From: Watersipora subatra | Lineage: Eukaryota; Bryozoa; Gymnolaemata; Cheilostomatida; Watersiporidae | Assembly: GCF_963576615.1 (NCBI RefSeq) | Contig: NC_088708.1 | Coordinates: forward strand, 57,957,196 to 58,021,195 | Length of the DNA: 64,000 nt | Direction of reading: 5' to 3' | The notes under the pieces: generated by a model | What the model was told of the DNA's origin: nothing | The model's database searches: none | The model's input: only the letters and a program-made list of their open reading frames with translations | In this document: one piece after another, positions 13,601 through 23,947 of the stretch | Layout of the letters: each line of letters starts with the position of its first letter | Numbering within the stretch: position 1 is the stretch's first letter | Translations under genes and position numbers: made by a program

Positions 13601-16600
13601 AAAACGAACAGTTAATAGCAGCCATCACGCAAACGCCATAGATTGGAATCCCTGTCCAAAACGCTCAAATGGGATGTAGTTGAACACGATGGCTTGTTTA
13701 CAACTTCATGCAACCTCATCCGTCGAAATACTTTCACAAATAGACTTCACACATTCAATAAAACCATGTCTATTGTCCTTGAGCGTCCATTTTACTATCA
13801 TTTTAATGCTGTCACTTTGAGCACTGATATCTAATAACCTACCATAAAAATTTGTTTAATTTTTTAAACTTAGTTCGAATAAATACCTCAGATAAACATG
13901 ACGAGCCTGTTAGTCACCTGTGATAGTCGAACAATGCTGCAGAAATTGTTTGCCCTATTTGGCAGGAAGTGTGGGTCCCATGATCAGATTACGACTAGAT
14001 GATTAGACCAAACTGAAGCGAAACTGTAAAGTAGCGAGCATCTATATTTGATAAGGGCTTTTCGGTAAAACCTGAAGTGTTTGTCATAAACTAGTGCTAC
14101 GAGAACTTTTATATTGAGCCTTTTATTAGCCTTTCAATTCACGTGGTAACATAATGATTGTGTCAAAACAATAACCAAAATATTTGAGAACGTCATCAAA
14201 ATAAAGAGATTCCACATGATGGCGTTTTCATGATGGCTGTGATTTACTGTTCGTTTTTAAGCTTTTAAGAGCTTGTAATCACATTTTCACATATTTTGTA
14301 CCTACAACTCAGCAGAGTAAAACATGGTGAATCTTTTGATACCAATTATCTGTAAAGTGAATTTTGTTGCAAGTAAACTTTTAATAATTTGTCATTTATG
14401 ATACTATGTTTGGTAGTTAATTACTTAGTATTATAGTTTATGAATTATCTGTATCATTTAAAAACTTAATAAATTATCCACATTTTCACGATAATGAACT
14501 GGCTGTAAATAGACTCATCAAATAATCTGAGACACAAATATGGGGAAAAAAAAGAGAAAATTTACACTAACCTAATTTGACCTACACGATGAGCAGGAAC
14601 TTCACACAAGAGTGACTAGAGATATGTTGTGGAGTGCGCTAGCAAGAAATTCTTCCTTCACACAAATAGGAAATTTAAAATATCGTCTATAAGAATTCAC
14701 TTTTCTTGGAAGTCATCTGTTTAATATTCATCAAAGATACTACTTTTCATGAATAAGAATTTTGAATGGACAACTTGTAGACAATCTAGTTCCAAAATCA
14801 AGCGTTTTTAATATAATTATGGATGTTGCAACTGTCTGCAGACGGTATTTTGCAAAGATCACGAATGTTTCTATAGGGAGTGTCAGTCAGGAGTGTCATA
14901 CAGCTAATAAACAATCACAGTGCGGTATTTTAATTTATGGCACCTGCTGCTTGCCAAGCTTTGATCACAAGGTTGATGTTTCACCGATGACATATAAACC
15001 TATGGCTGACTCATTGTATTATCTGACAAAACCAGAAAACACAGATGTGAAGAATAATGACATCAAATCAAACTAAATCCATGAGAAAGTTTTGTATAAA
15101 ATAAAATGCTTGGTTTAGCTTGCCATAGATTGTTGAATTCTACTAGACCAAATTGATACCAATTATACTTTTCCACTATCTGCAATATACCATCATAAAG
15201 ATTTCAGATTTTAAAAAGAATCGGAGCTCACTCACAGCTATCTTGGTTGCCATTAACTTTGAGCATCAAATTAACTAAATATTGTTTTTGGGAGGCATTT
15301 TAGCAACCCATCTATCGACATTGAACAATTGCATTTTTCTCCCCAGAAAATGGTGTAGTATAAATGTACTTTTAGGAAACATTCTCAAACCTATCTAAAT
15401 ATATGTATATGTATGTATACATGTCTGCAGCGGTATTCAGCCCTATGAACTGTATAAAATGATATGCTAATATAATAATATTAATAATGAAAACCTTCCA
15501 AACAGCTTTACTCGTAAATTTAACAGTCAATCTCTCACTTGTAGACGTGAGACAAAATTGTTAGGATTTGTTTTGACAGATCGACTCTCTTGGAGTAGCC
15601 ATGTCGACACTATCTGTAGTAGGCCTACGGTCACGAAGTCATTGACTCTGCTCCAGTTTTGCAGGCCATACATAAACTCAAAATCTCCCATTGCATTTTA
15701 TTATCAGTTTATATTTTGCCATATTATTTATGGTATCCACATTTATTATAATCTAGCGCCAAGATATGTCAAAGGATTTATTTTTGTTGCAAAAAGGAGC
15801 ATTTCGACTAATTGCAAATCTACATCATATTCCTGCATATATTACTTCAACGAATGATCTTTCCAAATCTTTGCATCTTCTTACTCTGCCTAAACTAAAT
15901 GTTTATTTTACTTCAATTCAAGGTTTCAAGGTCTTTCATAGTTTGTGTCCTCATTTTATACATGACAGTTACAGGTTCTCAACTCATTTCAACTTACGTG
16001 ATATGAGAAAATTGCATACAACCACTAACAATTATTTGGAAAATATCATGGCCAGCTGCTTCAACAATCTTCCACCTAATATCCGTTCTCTTAGCGGAGA
16101 AAGGCATTTTAAACACTATTTGCCAAACTATTTATTCGATTTTAATGGCTAACTATTACACTGTTTTTTTAATGTTTTAGTATTGTTGTATGGCCTAATT
16201 TGAAAAACATTTCTATTTTTGAAATGAAATTATTGCCAAAAAGGTACTATATACAATAATATATATATGCTTACTATGATCGATTAATTGAGGCAATTCA
16301 GCCTATTTAACACATGTAGCATGTACATGAATGACATCACCACAAGGAATGATGTCGTAAGACCTGGTGCAATAAGACAATTATTATTAAGCTCAGTTGA
16401 GCAATACTGGACAGCAGGTATTCGTGATCTGGAAGAGATCGTTTATGAGAAAAACATTGACTAGCATAGCAGCCATTACAGTAGTCTCTGTAGTCTGTAG
16501 TCTCATAAAAAGCCTTTTCTGTAAGTGATCTTTAGCGATTTTGTATTTTGTAAGATTTCTGTAGGTATGTTAATTCCCTAACATTTTAATCAGATCAAGT

Positions 16601-19600
16601 TATCTATAATGCAACGGTGTGCGATGGCTGTTATACTTCACTATGACAATGTTAACACCCATCACCTCTACACTGCTTGCAGTGTGAAGTGTATAAGGTA
16701 CAAGTATGGCAATTAGCAGTAGGGCTATCATGGGTATGTGCCTAGTTGTAAAGCTCGACTCACATTGGAGGCTGCTTGATCCCTGTTTATATTACAAGGC
16801 ACCTTATGCCGGTAAGAAGTTGTGTTCCCATACGCGATTACAGAGTTGTCCTTTTAACTGGCTAGCCTTAGCACTAATCTATACTTTGCTAATAACCACA
16901 GATTTAATGTAAAGTTCATAAAGCTGAAGATCATCATAACAATCTACTTTTTGAAACTAAATATTTGTGACACCTACATAAATATTTAATTGTCAGATGC
17001 ATTCTATCAAGGATATTAACTTGTATTCAAATTCTTGGTATCCTTGGAGATAAGGTCTACACACTAGAAACGTTGTTGTGGCTGGCTACATTCAGAGACC
17101 GATTTTCATGATACAGAATCAGCAATATTGCTCGATAATACCTGCCTAGTGCAGTTGTAAAAAGGATTATTTCAGTGACAATCTAGCTTTCGCTAGAAAC
17201 TTTCCATAATGTGAAAATGTACTCGCCATTAATATAGAGTCAGCCAGTAACTATGGCGCCTTACAGTGCCTCGCGTTGCGCGTTCACAACTCGAGTTGTA
17301 CAACTCGAGTTGCCGTGTTGTCCAACTCGAGTTGCTGAATTGTACAACTCGGCCTGGGTTTTTGACGAACTCGAGTTGTGTTACGCAAAACTAACACGGG
17401 TTCGTAAAGAAATCAAAGTGAGTAATTGGGGTGTCTCATTTACAGAAATTTAATAATAATAATTTAAATACATATACATATTTAAATTATATATATTGGC
17501 GAGATTTGCGCATATTCATTTCTATAAATATAAAGAGACAAAAACAATTGTAGAATGTAAAAGGCAAACTAAAAAAACAATCTATATGAGAACCAAGCAG
17601 CGAAATTTTTTTCCCAAACAGGTTTACATACGGCAGTAAAATTTTGGCTCATGATTGGCTTTAGTAATTGAGTTTTAGTAATCAAAACCTACATCATTAC
17701 ATTGAAAGTCAATAGTTATAATTTGAGAAGAACACAAAATTCCAAAATTTTATTCAAAATGGCTTAAATTAATGAGTTTTAAGTGAGCACCTCTTACGTT
17801 TTAACAGCACTTTTTGAATGATAACATCAGTTTTGCTACTTTATTTCGAATTTTGTGTTCCTTTCTAATTATAACTATTGATTTCTAATGTAATGATGTA
17901 AGTTTTGGTTACTAAAACTCAATTACTAAAGCCAATCATGAGCCAAAGTTTTACTGCCGTATGTAAACCTGTTTGGGAAAAAGAAATTCGCAGCCAGCCG
18001 GGCAACTTCTTTTTCAAATGAAAAAAGAGTCATCTCTCTAGAATCTGACAAGAAACTGAATGAACACCGAAAATGAACATAGAAATTATTTCAACGGCGT
18101 TTAATGATGCACCAAAATAAATTCCATATATAGAAAATATTGCTAGAGAAAATGAAACGATGAGATGTTCTCAAGCCGAGTTGTTGAACTCGAGTTGCTG
18201 TTGAAAGAACTCGGCTTGGGTTTTGATGAACTCGAGTTGTGCAACTCGAGTTGTACAACTCGAGTTATATTTACAAACGCGAGTTGTACAACTCGAGTTG
18301 TGCAACTCGAGTTGTACAACTCGAGTTGCAAACTCGGCACAGTATAATTCTAATAATTTGCTATTAGTTCTAGTTTTACAGTACATACATAGTTTAATTT
18401 CTATTAGCTAACGGGTGCCTATTGATATACCATTGTTAATATAACCAGATCTACGGCTATGCTATCGTAATACCAATATATTGCACCTTACTTTTGAAAA
18501 GTCGCGTTGCGTGTTCACAACTCGAGTTGTGCAACTCGAGTTGTACAACTCGAGTTGTGAACGCGCAACGCGAGGCACTGTAAGGCGCCATAAGTAACAA
18601 ATAGCAAACTACGACCAAAGTATTGAACCTGATGAGCTAATCCTATCGAAAACAGGAGCCGCCCACATTGCTAGAAGACATCGGCGTGTTTAGCCAGCTT
18701 TTAACTGGCAGCTAGAAAAATCCTAAGACGGCTGGCCTCCCACCCATGATAGACAATCTGATAGAAAAAGGCCTAAGATGGCTGGGACATGTGCACAGAA
18801 TGAGTCAATAGTGATTGCCAAAACAACTAATATAAGGGGAATCAGGGGAGACCCAGATGTCCTGGTAAATGAAACTTGTTTACCAAAAGTTTCTAACTCA
18901 GTGAAGGCTGACATAGAAAGATGTAGCTAAGCGTAACATGAAAAGGTTAAGAACAGAGCTGCATGGAAATCAGTGATAAAGTCTAAACCATAAGACAGTC
19001 GTTGTCGAAATGACTGAGAAGTAGAGAACTAAAATCAACTAGACTTGAAGATGCAAAATGGCGTACCTTAAGGGTTTTATCCCAGCTTCCAGTCATTACG
19101 CAGCTGTATGTGGGAGATTTAATCCAGTGTACAGTTTTTATGGGAGCATCGTGTTGAGCAATCTGGGTGGCCTGGTTTGTAGCTAAATCCCAGACCTTGG
19201 CCGTTTTATCAGCTGATGCAGTAAAGATTTTAGTTCCATCCTGCATTGAAAAATCATAGATATAGTTTATTGGGCAAATGAAATACTGTAAAACCTCTAT
19301 TTGAACGCTACCTTTATTTGAACACTACCTCTATTTGACCGCCACTGTAACATTCTTTGAGCCCTTAATAGAACGTGATCAGTAGAAAACTGTCCAAAAA
19401 ATGGTGCTAATAGATTAATGACTCAGTTAGATCAATAACAATTAACCCTTTCATTGTTACTGTAGTAGTTGCCATGGTTTTAGTGACAGTGTACCTGAGA
19501 AGTTTGATTGTTACAATCATCAAAACTACACTTTGATTCAAAGTCACTAACGTCTATTGTCTTCAAAATCATACATAATGTGGTTTAAAATCTCTTGAAT

Positions 19601-21644
19601 GATGAAAATACTCCTGGAGAAACACCATATGATGTAATAGCATTAGTTCTTATGGTGTATCGAAGTCCATTTCATAACTCCAAAGCTTCATGGTTCTTTT
19701 CTTTAAAAGCTTGAAAACGACACTATCGAAATAATTAATATCTGTATCGGGGTAATATTTTTTTGGTCAAAGTAGTTCCTTGTTTAACTTGTTCTGATAC
19801 TTCGACATATGTGAAAAACAGTTTAGCAGAAATGCTGGAGCCAACAGCAATAATGTCGCTGCACCCGAAGGAAGTGCAAAATATAGGCAACATTAGCATT
19901 GCTCGTTTTTCATTCGGAATTAATCGTCCTAAAATACTGATAAACTAGTCAAAAAATACAGCGCCCTTTCTAATAAAACGCCCCCATAGGGAAGGTAGAA
20001 AAATACAGCGTAATGGCATTAAAATATAGGTTTTACGGTAGTTGTCACATAATTTTATGTACATGTGTAGTTTTAAAACAAAATGTATAATCTATTTAGA
20101 CAGACAGAAGCTGGCATCAATACAAATGGCTGGCCTTAAGGGTAGTAGTACATTAACTCAAACCCAAAGTTCAAAAACTCTTACAGCCTGGGAACTAACC
20201 ACATCCTGACTGGACTTGTATCAGCCATAAGACAACCTACTCAAGCTCAGATGTGCAATTCAAGAAGCATGCATTGCTAACAATTACCAACAACTATAAG
20301 TGTTTGAGTCACAATCCTAGTGGCACGACTCAAAACTGCAGTAGTATAACAACTTCTAATCTCAATTGTTAAATTCTCTTCCCAAGTACTATAACCCCTT
20401 CCCTAGTACTATAACCACTTCTCTAGTATTATAACCCCTTGCCTTAGTGCTATAACCCCTTCCCTAGTCCTATAATGCCTTCCCTAGTACTATAACCCCT
20501 TTCTAGTACTATAACACCTTCCCTAGTACTATAACCCCTTCCAAAGTATTATAACCCTTCCCTAGTGATATAACACCTTCCCTAGTACTATAACCCCTTC
20601 CCTAGTACTATAACCCTTTTCCTAGTACTATATGCTTACATATTACATGGTGATTATCTGAACGATATAAAGATTCAAATGTAGAAGTTTATTTCAACCA
20701 TGAGACCTGAACTGGTAGACATACAGGAATGAAAAGACAAGACACGGAATACTCACATCACTCCAATCTACGTCTAGTATAGGAAGGGAATGGCTTTGCT
20801 CTGCCTTGGGCACAGTCTGTCCTGTTTGCTGCACTTCCCAGCACCGCACCTGCCACACAATCATGAAACCATTAACAATACGAGTTAGAGCATTACATGT
20901 CTAAAACGAATTAAAATTATGAAATTATTTCTTCTTTACACACTAAATTTAATTAAACCATAGGGACAACACAGAGCTACTCAGAGCAATGCCCATCTTG
21001 CTGCTTAAAACAGTACATATTTATTTAACCATCTAACACAAGCCTTGCAGCGACAATACATGCTTGACATTCATAGATATGAATTATTTTAGAACCATAG
21101 AATTTTTTCTAACAAACAATACAAATTATCAATAATACTCATTGTTTAGACATGCCTAAGCAATAGTCTCAACGAAGTAAACACTAAAAGATGTCAGCTC
21201 ATGGCAAAAAGTTGTGCGAGTTTCATTTACCAGGAGAAAACAACTCAGATGTCTGAACTCTTACAAAAGTGACAAGTGATTAGTCTTCACAGGAAGGTCT
21301 CCTTGTCGATAATGCAATAAATGTTTGAGGCTGCGAAACCATATATGAAGATTTCAAACATTGAATCAAGAAATTATAGTAACAAGTAACAACTGTCTCT
21401 AGTATCCTGTGCATCTTAACTTTCTTTTGCGAGGTAGCTGGTAATAGAGAGCAAAGCTTACAGTGTTATTCCAGCTGGAGGCACATATGAACATTCCTGT
21501 CGGACTCCATGCCAGAGCACTGATACTGTCATCAGGGGGTGAATCAACAGCGATGTCTTTATTAGGGTTCACCTGACCCGTTGACCAAGTGTATACATTA
21601 CTAGTATTGCTAGCAGCGCTGCCGAATGCACTTCCACCGAACAT
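1621..21644 (-). CDS. RAE1: RAE1/Gle2 mRNA export factor (WD40 protein), complete, 8 exons
   Basis: Exons in transcript order: 21644-21462, 20849-20757, 19240-19067, 13005-12934, 12677-12570, 8387-8205, 2227-2033, 1725-1621 (stop TGA). They join to 370 aa, against about 368 for human RAE1, and read as RAE1 throughout: FWDTR and [10 protein letters not shown] in exon 4, [19 protein letters not shown] in exon 5, [16 protein letters not shown] in exon 6, [17 protein letters not shown] in exon 7. The family is a seven-bladed WD40 propeller that binds the GLEBS motif of NUP98 and of BUB3-type partners, and acts at nuclear pores in mRNA export and in mitotic spindle and checkpoint control. Every exon is a multiple of three, so all seven introns are phase 0. 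The start is the first ATG of an [10 protein letters not shown] leader like the low-complexity N terminus of relatives. Coding sequence is 1.1 kb in a 20-kb span because introns 3, 5 and 6 (6.1, 4.2 and 6.0 kb) are full of repeats. The last exon ([18 protein letters not shown]) is diverged but aligns with the human GHEFYNP tail. Confidence 0.96.
2340..2420. repeat. CA/TA microsatellite
   Basis: Alternating CACACA and ATATACAT sequence in RAE1 intron 6, close to exon 7. Simple repeat only. Confidence 0.8.
2690..2800 (+). repeat. tRNA-derived SINE-like fragment
   Basis: A degenerate pol III A box (TTGGTGCATGTGTTACAGCG) is followed by TGGTCTACC and a degenerate B box (GAGTTGGAGTATT). The same order and wording recur on the minus strand at 12240-12425, so these look like two copies of one SINE family. 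It is not a functional tRNA: there is no acceptor stem. Confidence 0.5.
3564..4824 (+). mobile_element. Tigger/pogo-like DNA transposon inserted in satellite A, with TIRs and TA duplication
   Basis: The left end CAGTAATACTTCAACTTACG and the reverse complement of the right end CAGTCATACTTCAACTTACA are near-identical terminal inverted repeats. The flanks read AATAA-TA / TA-CTGCAG, so the satellite unit AATAATACTGCAG was opened at its TA, the target of the Tc1/mariner/pogo superfamily. The element is 1261 bp and carries transposase remnants. It is too short and too broken to be autonomous. Confidence 0.93.
3785..4300 (+). pseudogene. Tigger/pogo transposase fragment (decayed)
   Basis: The frame from the ATG at 3842 reads [20 protein letters not shown], then [15 protein letters not shown], which is the N-terminal helix-turn-helix of Tigger/CENP-B-type transposases. 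It stops at 4031. A second frame at 4061-4300 reads [20 protein letters not shown] and then [11 protein letters not shown], the second DNA-binding (CENP-B box) domain. The catalytic DDD/DDE domain is missing. The two frames are separated by a stop and a frameshift, so this is a relic inside the 1.26-kb element. Confidence 0.85.
7150..7380. mobile_element. Partial MITE, right end related to the element at 19286-20038
   Basis: It ends in TTCAAATAAAGGTTTTACGG followed by TA, the same terminal sequence as the 19286-20038 element. It also shares an internal GTGCAAAATATAGGCRACAT stretch. The left end is not recognisable. It lies directly beyond satellite A in RAE1 intron 6. Confidence 0.55.
7724..7790. 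repeat. TG-rich microsatellite
   Basis: GTGTGTGTGG and GTATGCGCGG runs in RAE1 intron 6. Simple repeat with no coding meaning. Confidence 0.75.
8373..8456. repeat. 28-bp tandem triplication covering the RAE1 exon 6 splice acceptor
   Basis: GGAGACAA starts recur at 8373, 8401 and 8429 (period 28), each followed by CYRKTRCTG and AATAAAAAGG-like sequence. The first copy contains the true exon 6 acceptor and its first codons (HRVVS). The other two lie in intron 5 and keep a TTCAG acceptor at the matching place. Confidence 0.85.
8460..12080. repeat. 26-bp satellite B (about 3.6 kb) in RAE1 intron 5
   Basis: The unit is ACAGTACAATGATACAAATA followed by GATATA. Variants are GATACAAATAGATACAAC (a 10-bp internal insertion), ACAGAACAATG, TGAAACAAATAG and GATATTAGAG. 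Higher-order structure is visible: a 254-bp block repeats twice in a row (landmarks at about 8702, 8956 and 9210), and a block near 10316-10650 recurs 810 bp later near 11126-11460. Because 26 is not a multiple of 3 and the minus strand has few stops, very long frames appear there; they are not treated as genes. Confidence 0.96.
12240..12425 (-). repeat. tRNA-derived SINE-like element
   Basis: The minus strand carries an A box (TTGGTGCAGGTGTTAGAG) and, about 30 bases later, a good B box (GGGATCAAATCCC), then a body reading GCAGCTCCGGGCAGATGGAC. Same family as the fragment at 2690. It lies between satellite B and RAE1 exon 5. Confidence 0.6.
13475..14390. mobile_element. Long inverted-repeat element (MITE-like) in RAE1 intron 3
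   Basis: The arm at about 13478-13640 (GGTATCAAAAGATTCACCAT ... TTACAAGCTCTTAAAAGC) is repeated in reverse at about 14207-14380 (GCTTTTAAGAGCTTGTAATC ... ATGGTGAATCTTTTGATACC). The arms are about 165 bp and mostly matched; the spacer is about 570 bp with no recognisable ORF. Exact ends and target duplication could not be fixed. Confidence 0.7.
15470..16240 (+). pseudogene. LINE reverse-transcriptase C-terminal fragment (frameshifted)
   Basis: One frame reads [20 protein letters not shown] and continues to a Tyr-rich stretch ending at YNLAPRYVK, the usual region after the RT thumb in CR1/Jockey/L2-type LINEs. After a frameshift near 15766, a second frame to 16152 reads [19 protein letters not shown] ... 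[20 protein letters not shown] ... [10 protein letters not shown]. The tail after the stop ends in a TGAAATGAAATTATTGCC-type LINE 3' end. The RT catalytic core is absent, so this is a 5'-truncated dead copy in RAE1 intron 3. Confidence 0.75.
17252..18592. mobile_element. Palindrome-rich non-autonomous DNA transposon, copy A
   Basis: The ends are TATGGCGCCTTACAGTGCCT and its inverse AGGCACTGTAAGGCGCCATA. Beyond them is a shared core CGCGTTGCGCGTTCACAAC and then strings of CAACTCGAGTTG palindromes. It is flanked by AGTAAC on both sides (17246-17251 and 18593-18598), a 6-bp target duplication. The middle holds a second inverted repeat, about 17613-17728 against 17867-17977. No transposase is present. 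The short ORFs over the palindromes are repeat artefacts. A second copy lies at 27436-28741. Confidence 0.93.
18690..18975 (+). pseudogene. Degenerate LINE reverse-transcriptase tail
   Basis: A plus-strand frame reads [13 protein letters not shown], stop, LPKQLI, the conserved R-W-L-G-H-V-x-R-M motif that follows the RT domain in RTE- and Jockey-type LINEs. Later frames give short pieces resembling the Asp-Arg-Trp end. Several stops and shifts are present. It lies just past copy A of the palindromic transposon. Confidence 0.5.
19286..20038. mobile_element. MITE with mariner/pogo-type ends and TA target duplication
   Basis: The left end CTGTAAAACCTCTATTTGAA and the inverse of the right end CCGTAAAACCTATATTTTAA match well, and TA flanks both sides (19284-19285 and 20039-20040). 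The 753-bp body has no transposase. Related end sequence occurs at 7150-7380. It lies in RAE1 intron 2. Confidence 0.75.
20380..20635. repeat. 20-bp minisatellite
   Basis: About 13 copies of CTATAACCCCTTCCCTAGTA with point and 1-bp length changes, in RAE1 intron 2. Confidence 0.9.
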
Positions 21645-22526
21645 ACTCGTTTCTATCTTTGAAATATGTCACTACAAGATAAAAAGTCTAAGAAAAGTGA
21701 ATAGTGGAAATGTTGAATAGCATACAAAAAGGAAACACTCGGTAAAAGTGAACAAATATGAGCAAATAAGAATATAGCTTTGTCAACCCTTTTGCCATGC
21801 ACACAATACAGGTGTAAATGGCAAATGTCGCCGCCAATAAATTTGACGCTGGTTGAGTATTGGCAAGGTTGGCCATTCCGACAAAATGAATGTCTAAAGA
21901 CATACATTACAACTATCTTTTGGAACAGTCAAACCCTATTCTGCTTTTGGTTTTCTAAGCTAAAAAAATTCAACAATTCAGCATCACAGGGACTGGACTA
22001 CATATCACTTAAACAACAACACACATCGAAACCATGAATGTATAGGCTCGGAAAACCTGTTGTCAAATTGATGCTAAAAAAGGAGTTCTAGTTATTTTGT
22101 GCGATGTCATTTACATAAGCAATACTTTTTATTGAAGGGATTTGCGTGCATAAGGTGAGTGATTTGAATTGTTAGATCATATTATTTGACACAGACAGGT
22201 GACTTAATTTTAATGAACTCAGTTTGTAGTTGGTTTGACTTGAAATATATAAGTGATTTAGATACAGCTCTGCCAATCGCCCTTCAGCAGTTTAAAAATC
22301 TTTGAAGAGAAAAGTTGGACAGGGAAAACTATTAATGCTTAGAATATTTAATTCTAGGCATTGTCTATGTTCCAGTCTCCAATTGTATATATTTTTGACA
22401 TAAAATTGCATTTTACTTCATCAGAAATTTAATGTTGCTTCAATGATGAACATGTATCAGTGCATAGCATATAGGAGTCTGTTGTTATTAGCAAAACGCG
22501 ATGGCAAAGGGCTGGCTTTCCTGTGA

Positions 22527-22583
22527 TCTTTGTGAACTTCTTTGATGTTGTGCAGTGCACAACAGCAAAGAAGTTCACAAAGA
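22527..22583. repeat. Long palindrome 1 (28-nt arms, 1-nt loop)
   Basis: TCTTTGTGAACTTCTTTG, a mismatch, then TGTTGTGCA pairs across a single G with the inverse sequence. There is one mismatch in 28 pairs. Confidence 0.92.
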
Positions 22584-22617
22584 ACCAAGTCTTTCATATA
22601 AGTCTTTCAACAAAGTT

Positions 22618-22682
22618 TTTCATATAAGCCAAACCTTGAAGAGTGCACAATGTGCACTCTTCAAGGTTTGGCTTATATGAAA
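22618..22682. repeat. Long palindrome 2 (32-nt perfect arms, 1-nt loop)
   Basis: TTTCATATAAGCCAAACCTT and then GAAGAGTGCACA are mirrored perfectly across one A. It lies 35 bp from palindrome 1, and both have a GTGCA..TGCAC centre. Confidence 0.95.
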
Positions 22683-23947
22683 GACCGACAAATAAGCAAA
22701 TAAGTGAGTATATACAGTATATTAAAATTATATGAATGGAAGTTCATCAACGGATGAAATCTTAAAATATGACCAATTTCATCTACTAAATCACATTTTG
22801 CAAAACTCATTGTTCAGCAAATATGCATTGAAGGATAAGCTTGATAAAGAGTGTCCTTGTGGTTCAATTGATTGAAATGTAATGCAATAATCAATTCTAT
22901 ACAATAAAAACACAAAAAGTGATGCCATGCCAGAATAGCACTAGTTGTGCAATAAATAAAACTGTCTTGTTATTATCTGGAACAATAAACCTTTCGCAAG
23001 GAGAAACGATGAGAGCTAGTGCTATTATAGCTGATTCCAAGGCATATCACTCGCTACAATGATGTCACTTATAATGTAATTTTTGATTACTAACATAAGT
23101 ATTGTAAAGTGATAGGTTATACTCCTAAATTGGCAAATATAGGCCTAAGCCTTGTGCTAAAATTGCACTGCAATGGAATTGATTGTAGTGACATGAGAAT
23201 GGCAGTGTGAATCGCATTACAGCTCTTTAGATCTAAACAAATAGAACGCATCAAGTTTAGTCCACCAATTTAAACTAATCAATTGAACTAGATTTATGGC
23301 AGATTGATAGCTGGAACGAAACGACACTGTTTATCACCGCAAAATTAGGCTTGTGCCATTGATAAAGACAATTAAAAAGGCAAACAACAGACCAATATTT
23401 CTGTTACCACCAACAGAATATTAGAAAGCTGATACATTAACTGCGCTATCAGCAACAAAAATCCACCAGCTTGGTTGTTGTTGAATTTACCGTGAAGCTG
23501 TATAGCTGCACAAAGATTATTGCTGGTGATGCATCAAGTTTTGCATCGTCACATTTGAAATTCATTTTAAAAACATGCACATGTTACAAACGATTCCCTA
23601 GGTAAAAAAACTCCACATAAATGCGAGTACGTTACATTTATCTAATACTATGCTAAGAAACTTCAGCGGGAATTGCAGTAAGTCGCAGCCATAACACGAA
23701 ACTGTGTAGAGATCTAAATTTGTTTATTAGTAAGATTGTTATTTTTTGTAAAGAGATCAGTGAAATTTTAGCTTTATATTCTGCTCAGACTATTAGGGCT
23801 ACCATAACAGCCGCGCCCAGCCTACCAACTTACTGCATGTGAACACGCTTCAAACCACGCCTACCCTTTGCGATTTGCGCTGTCCTTGTTTGCCTTTTTG
23901 CAGATATCATCAGCCATTACCTCTCAAGTCCATCTGTCGTTGTCGCA

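Larger units (their letters stand above)
21645..23947. other. Divergent intergenic region between RAE1 and the isochorismatase gene
   Basis: This 2.3-kb stretch must hold the 5' UTRs and promoters of both flanking genes. No clear TATA box or CpG-rich block stands out. Two long palindromes sit near its middle and are listed separately. Otherwise the sequence is AT-rich with no exon I can support. Confidence 0.6.

Noticed and set aside
14762-15076. 104-codon plus-strand ORF
   Set aside because: No motif, no splice context and ordinary composition; it lies in RAE1 intron 3 before a LINE fragment and may be chance.
17253-18411. Short ORFs with a repeating [10 protein letters not shown] pattern
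   Set aside because: They come from the CTCGAG palindromes of the transposon and occur equally on both strands.
22618-22682. microRNA precursor
   Set aside because: Arms are perfectly paired with a 1-nt loop, unlike an animal pre-miRNA.
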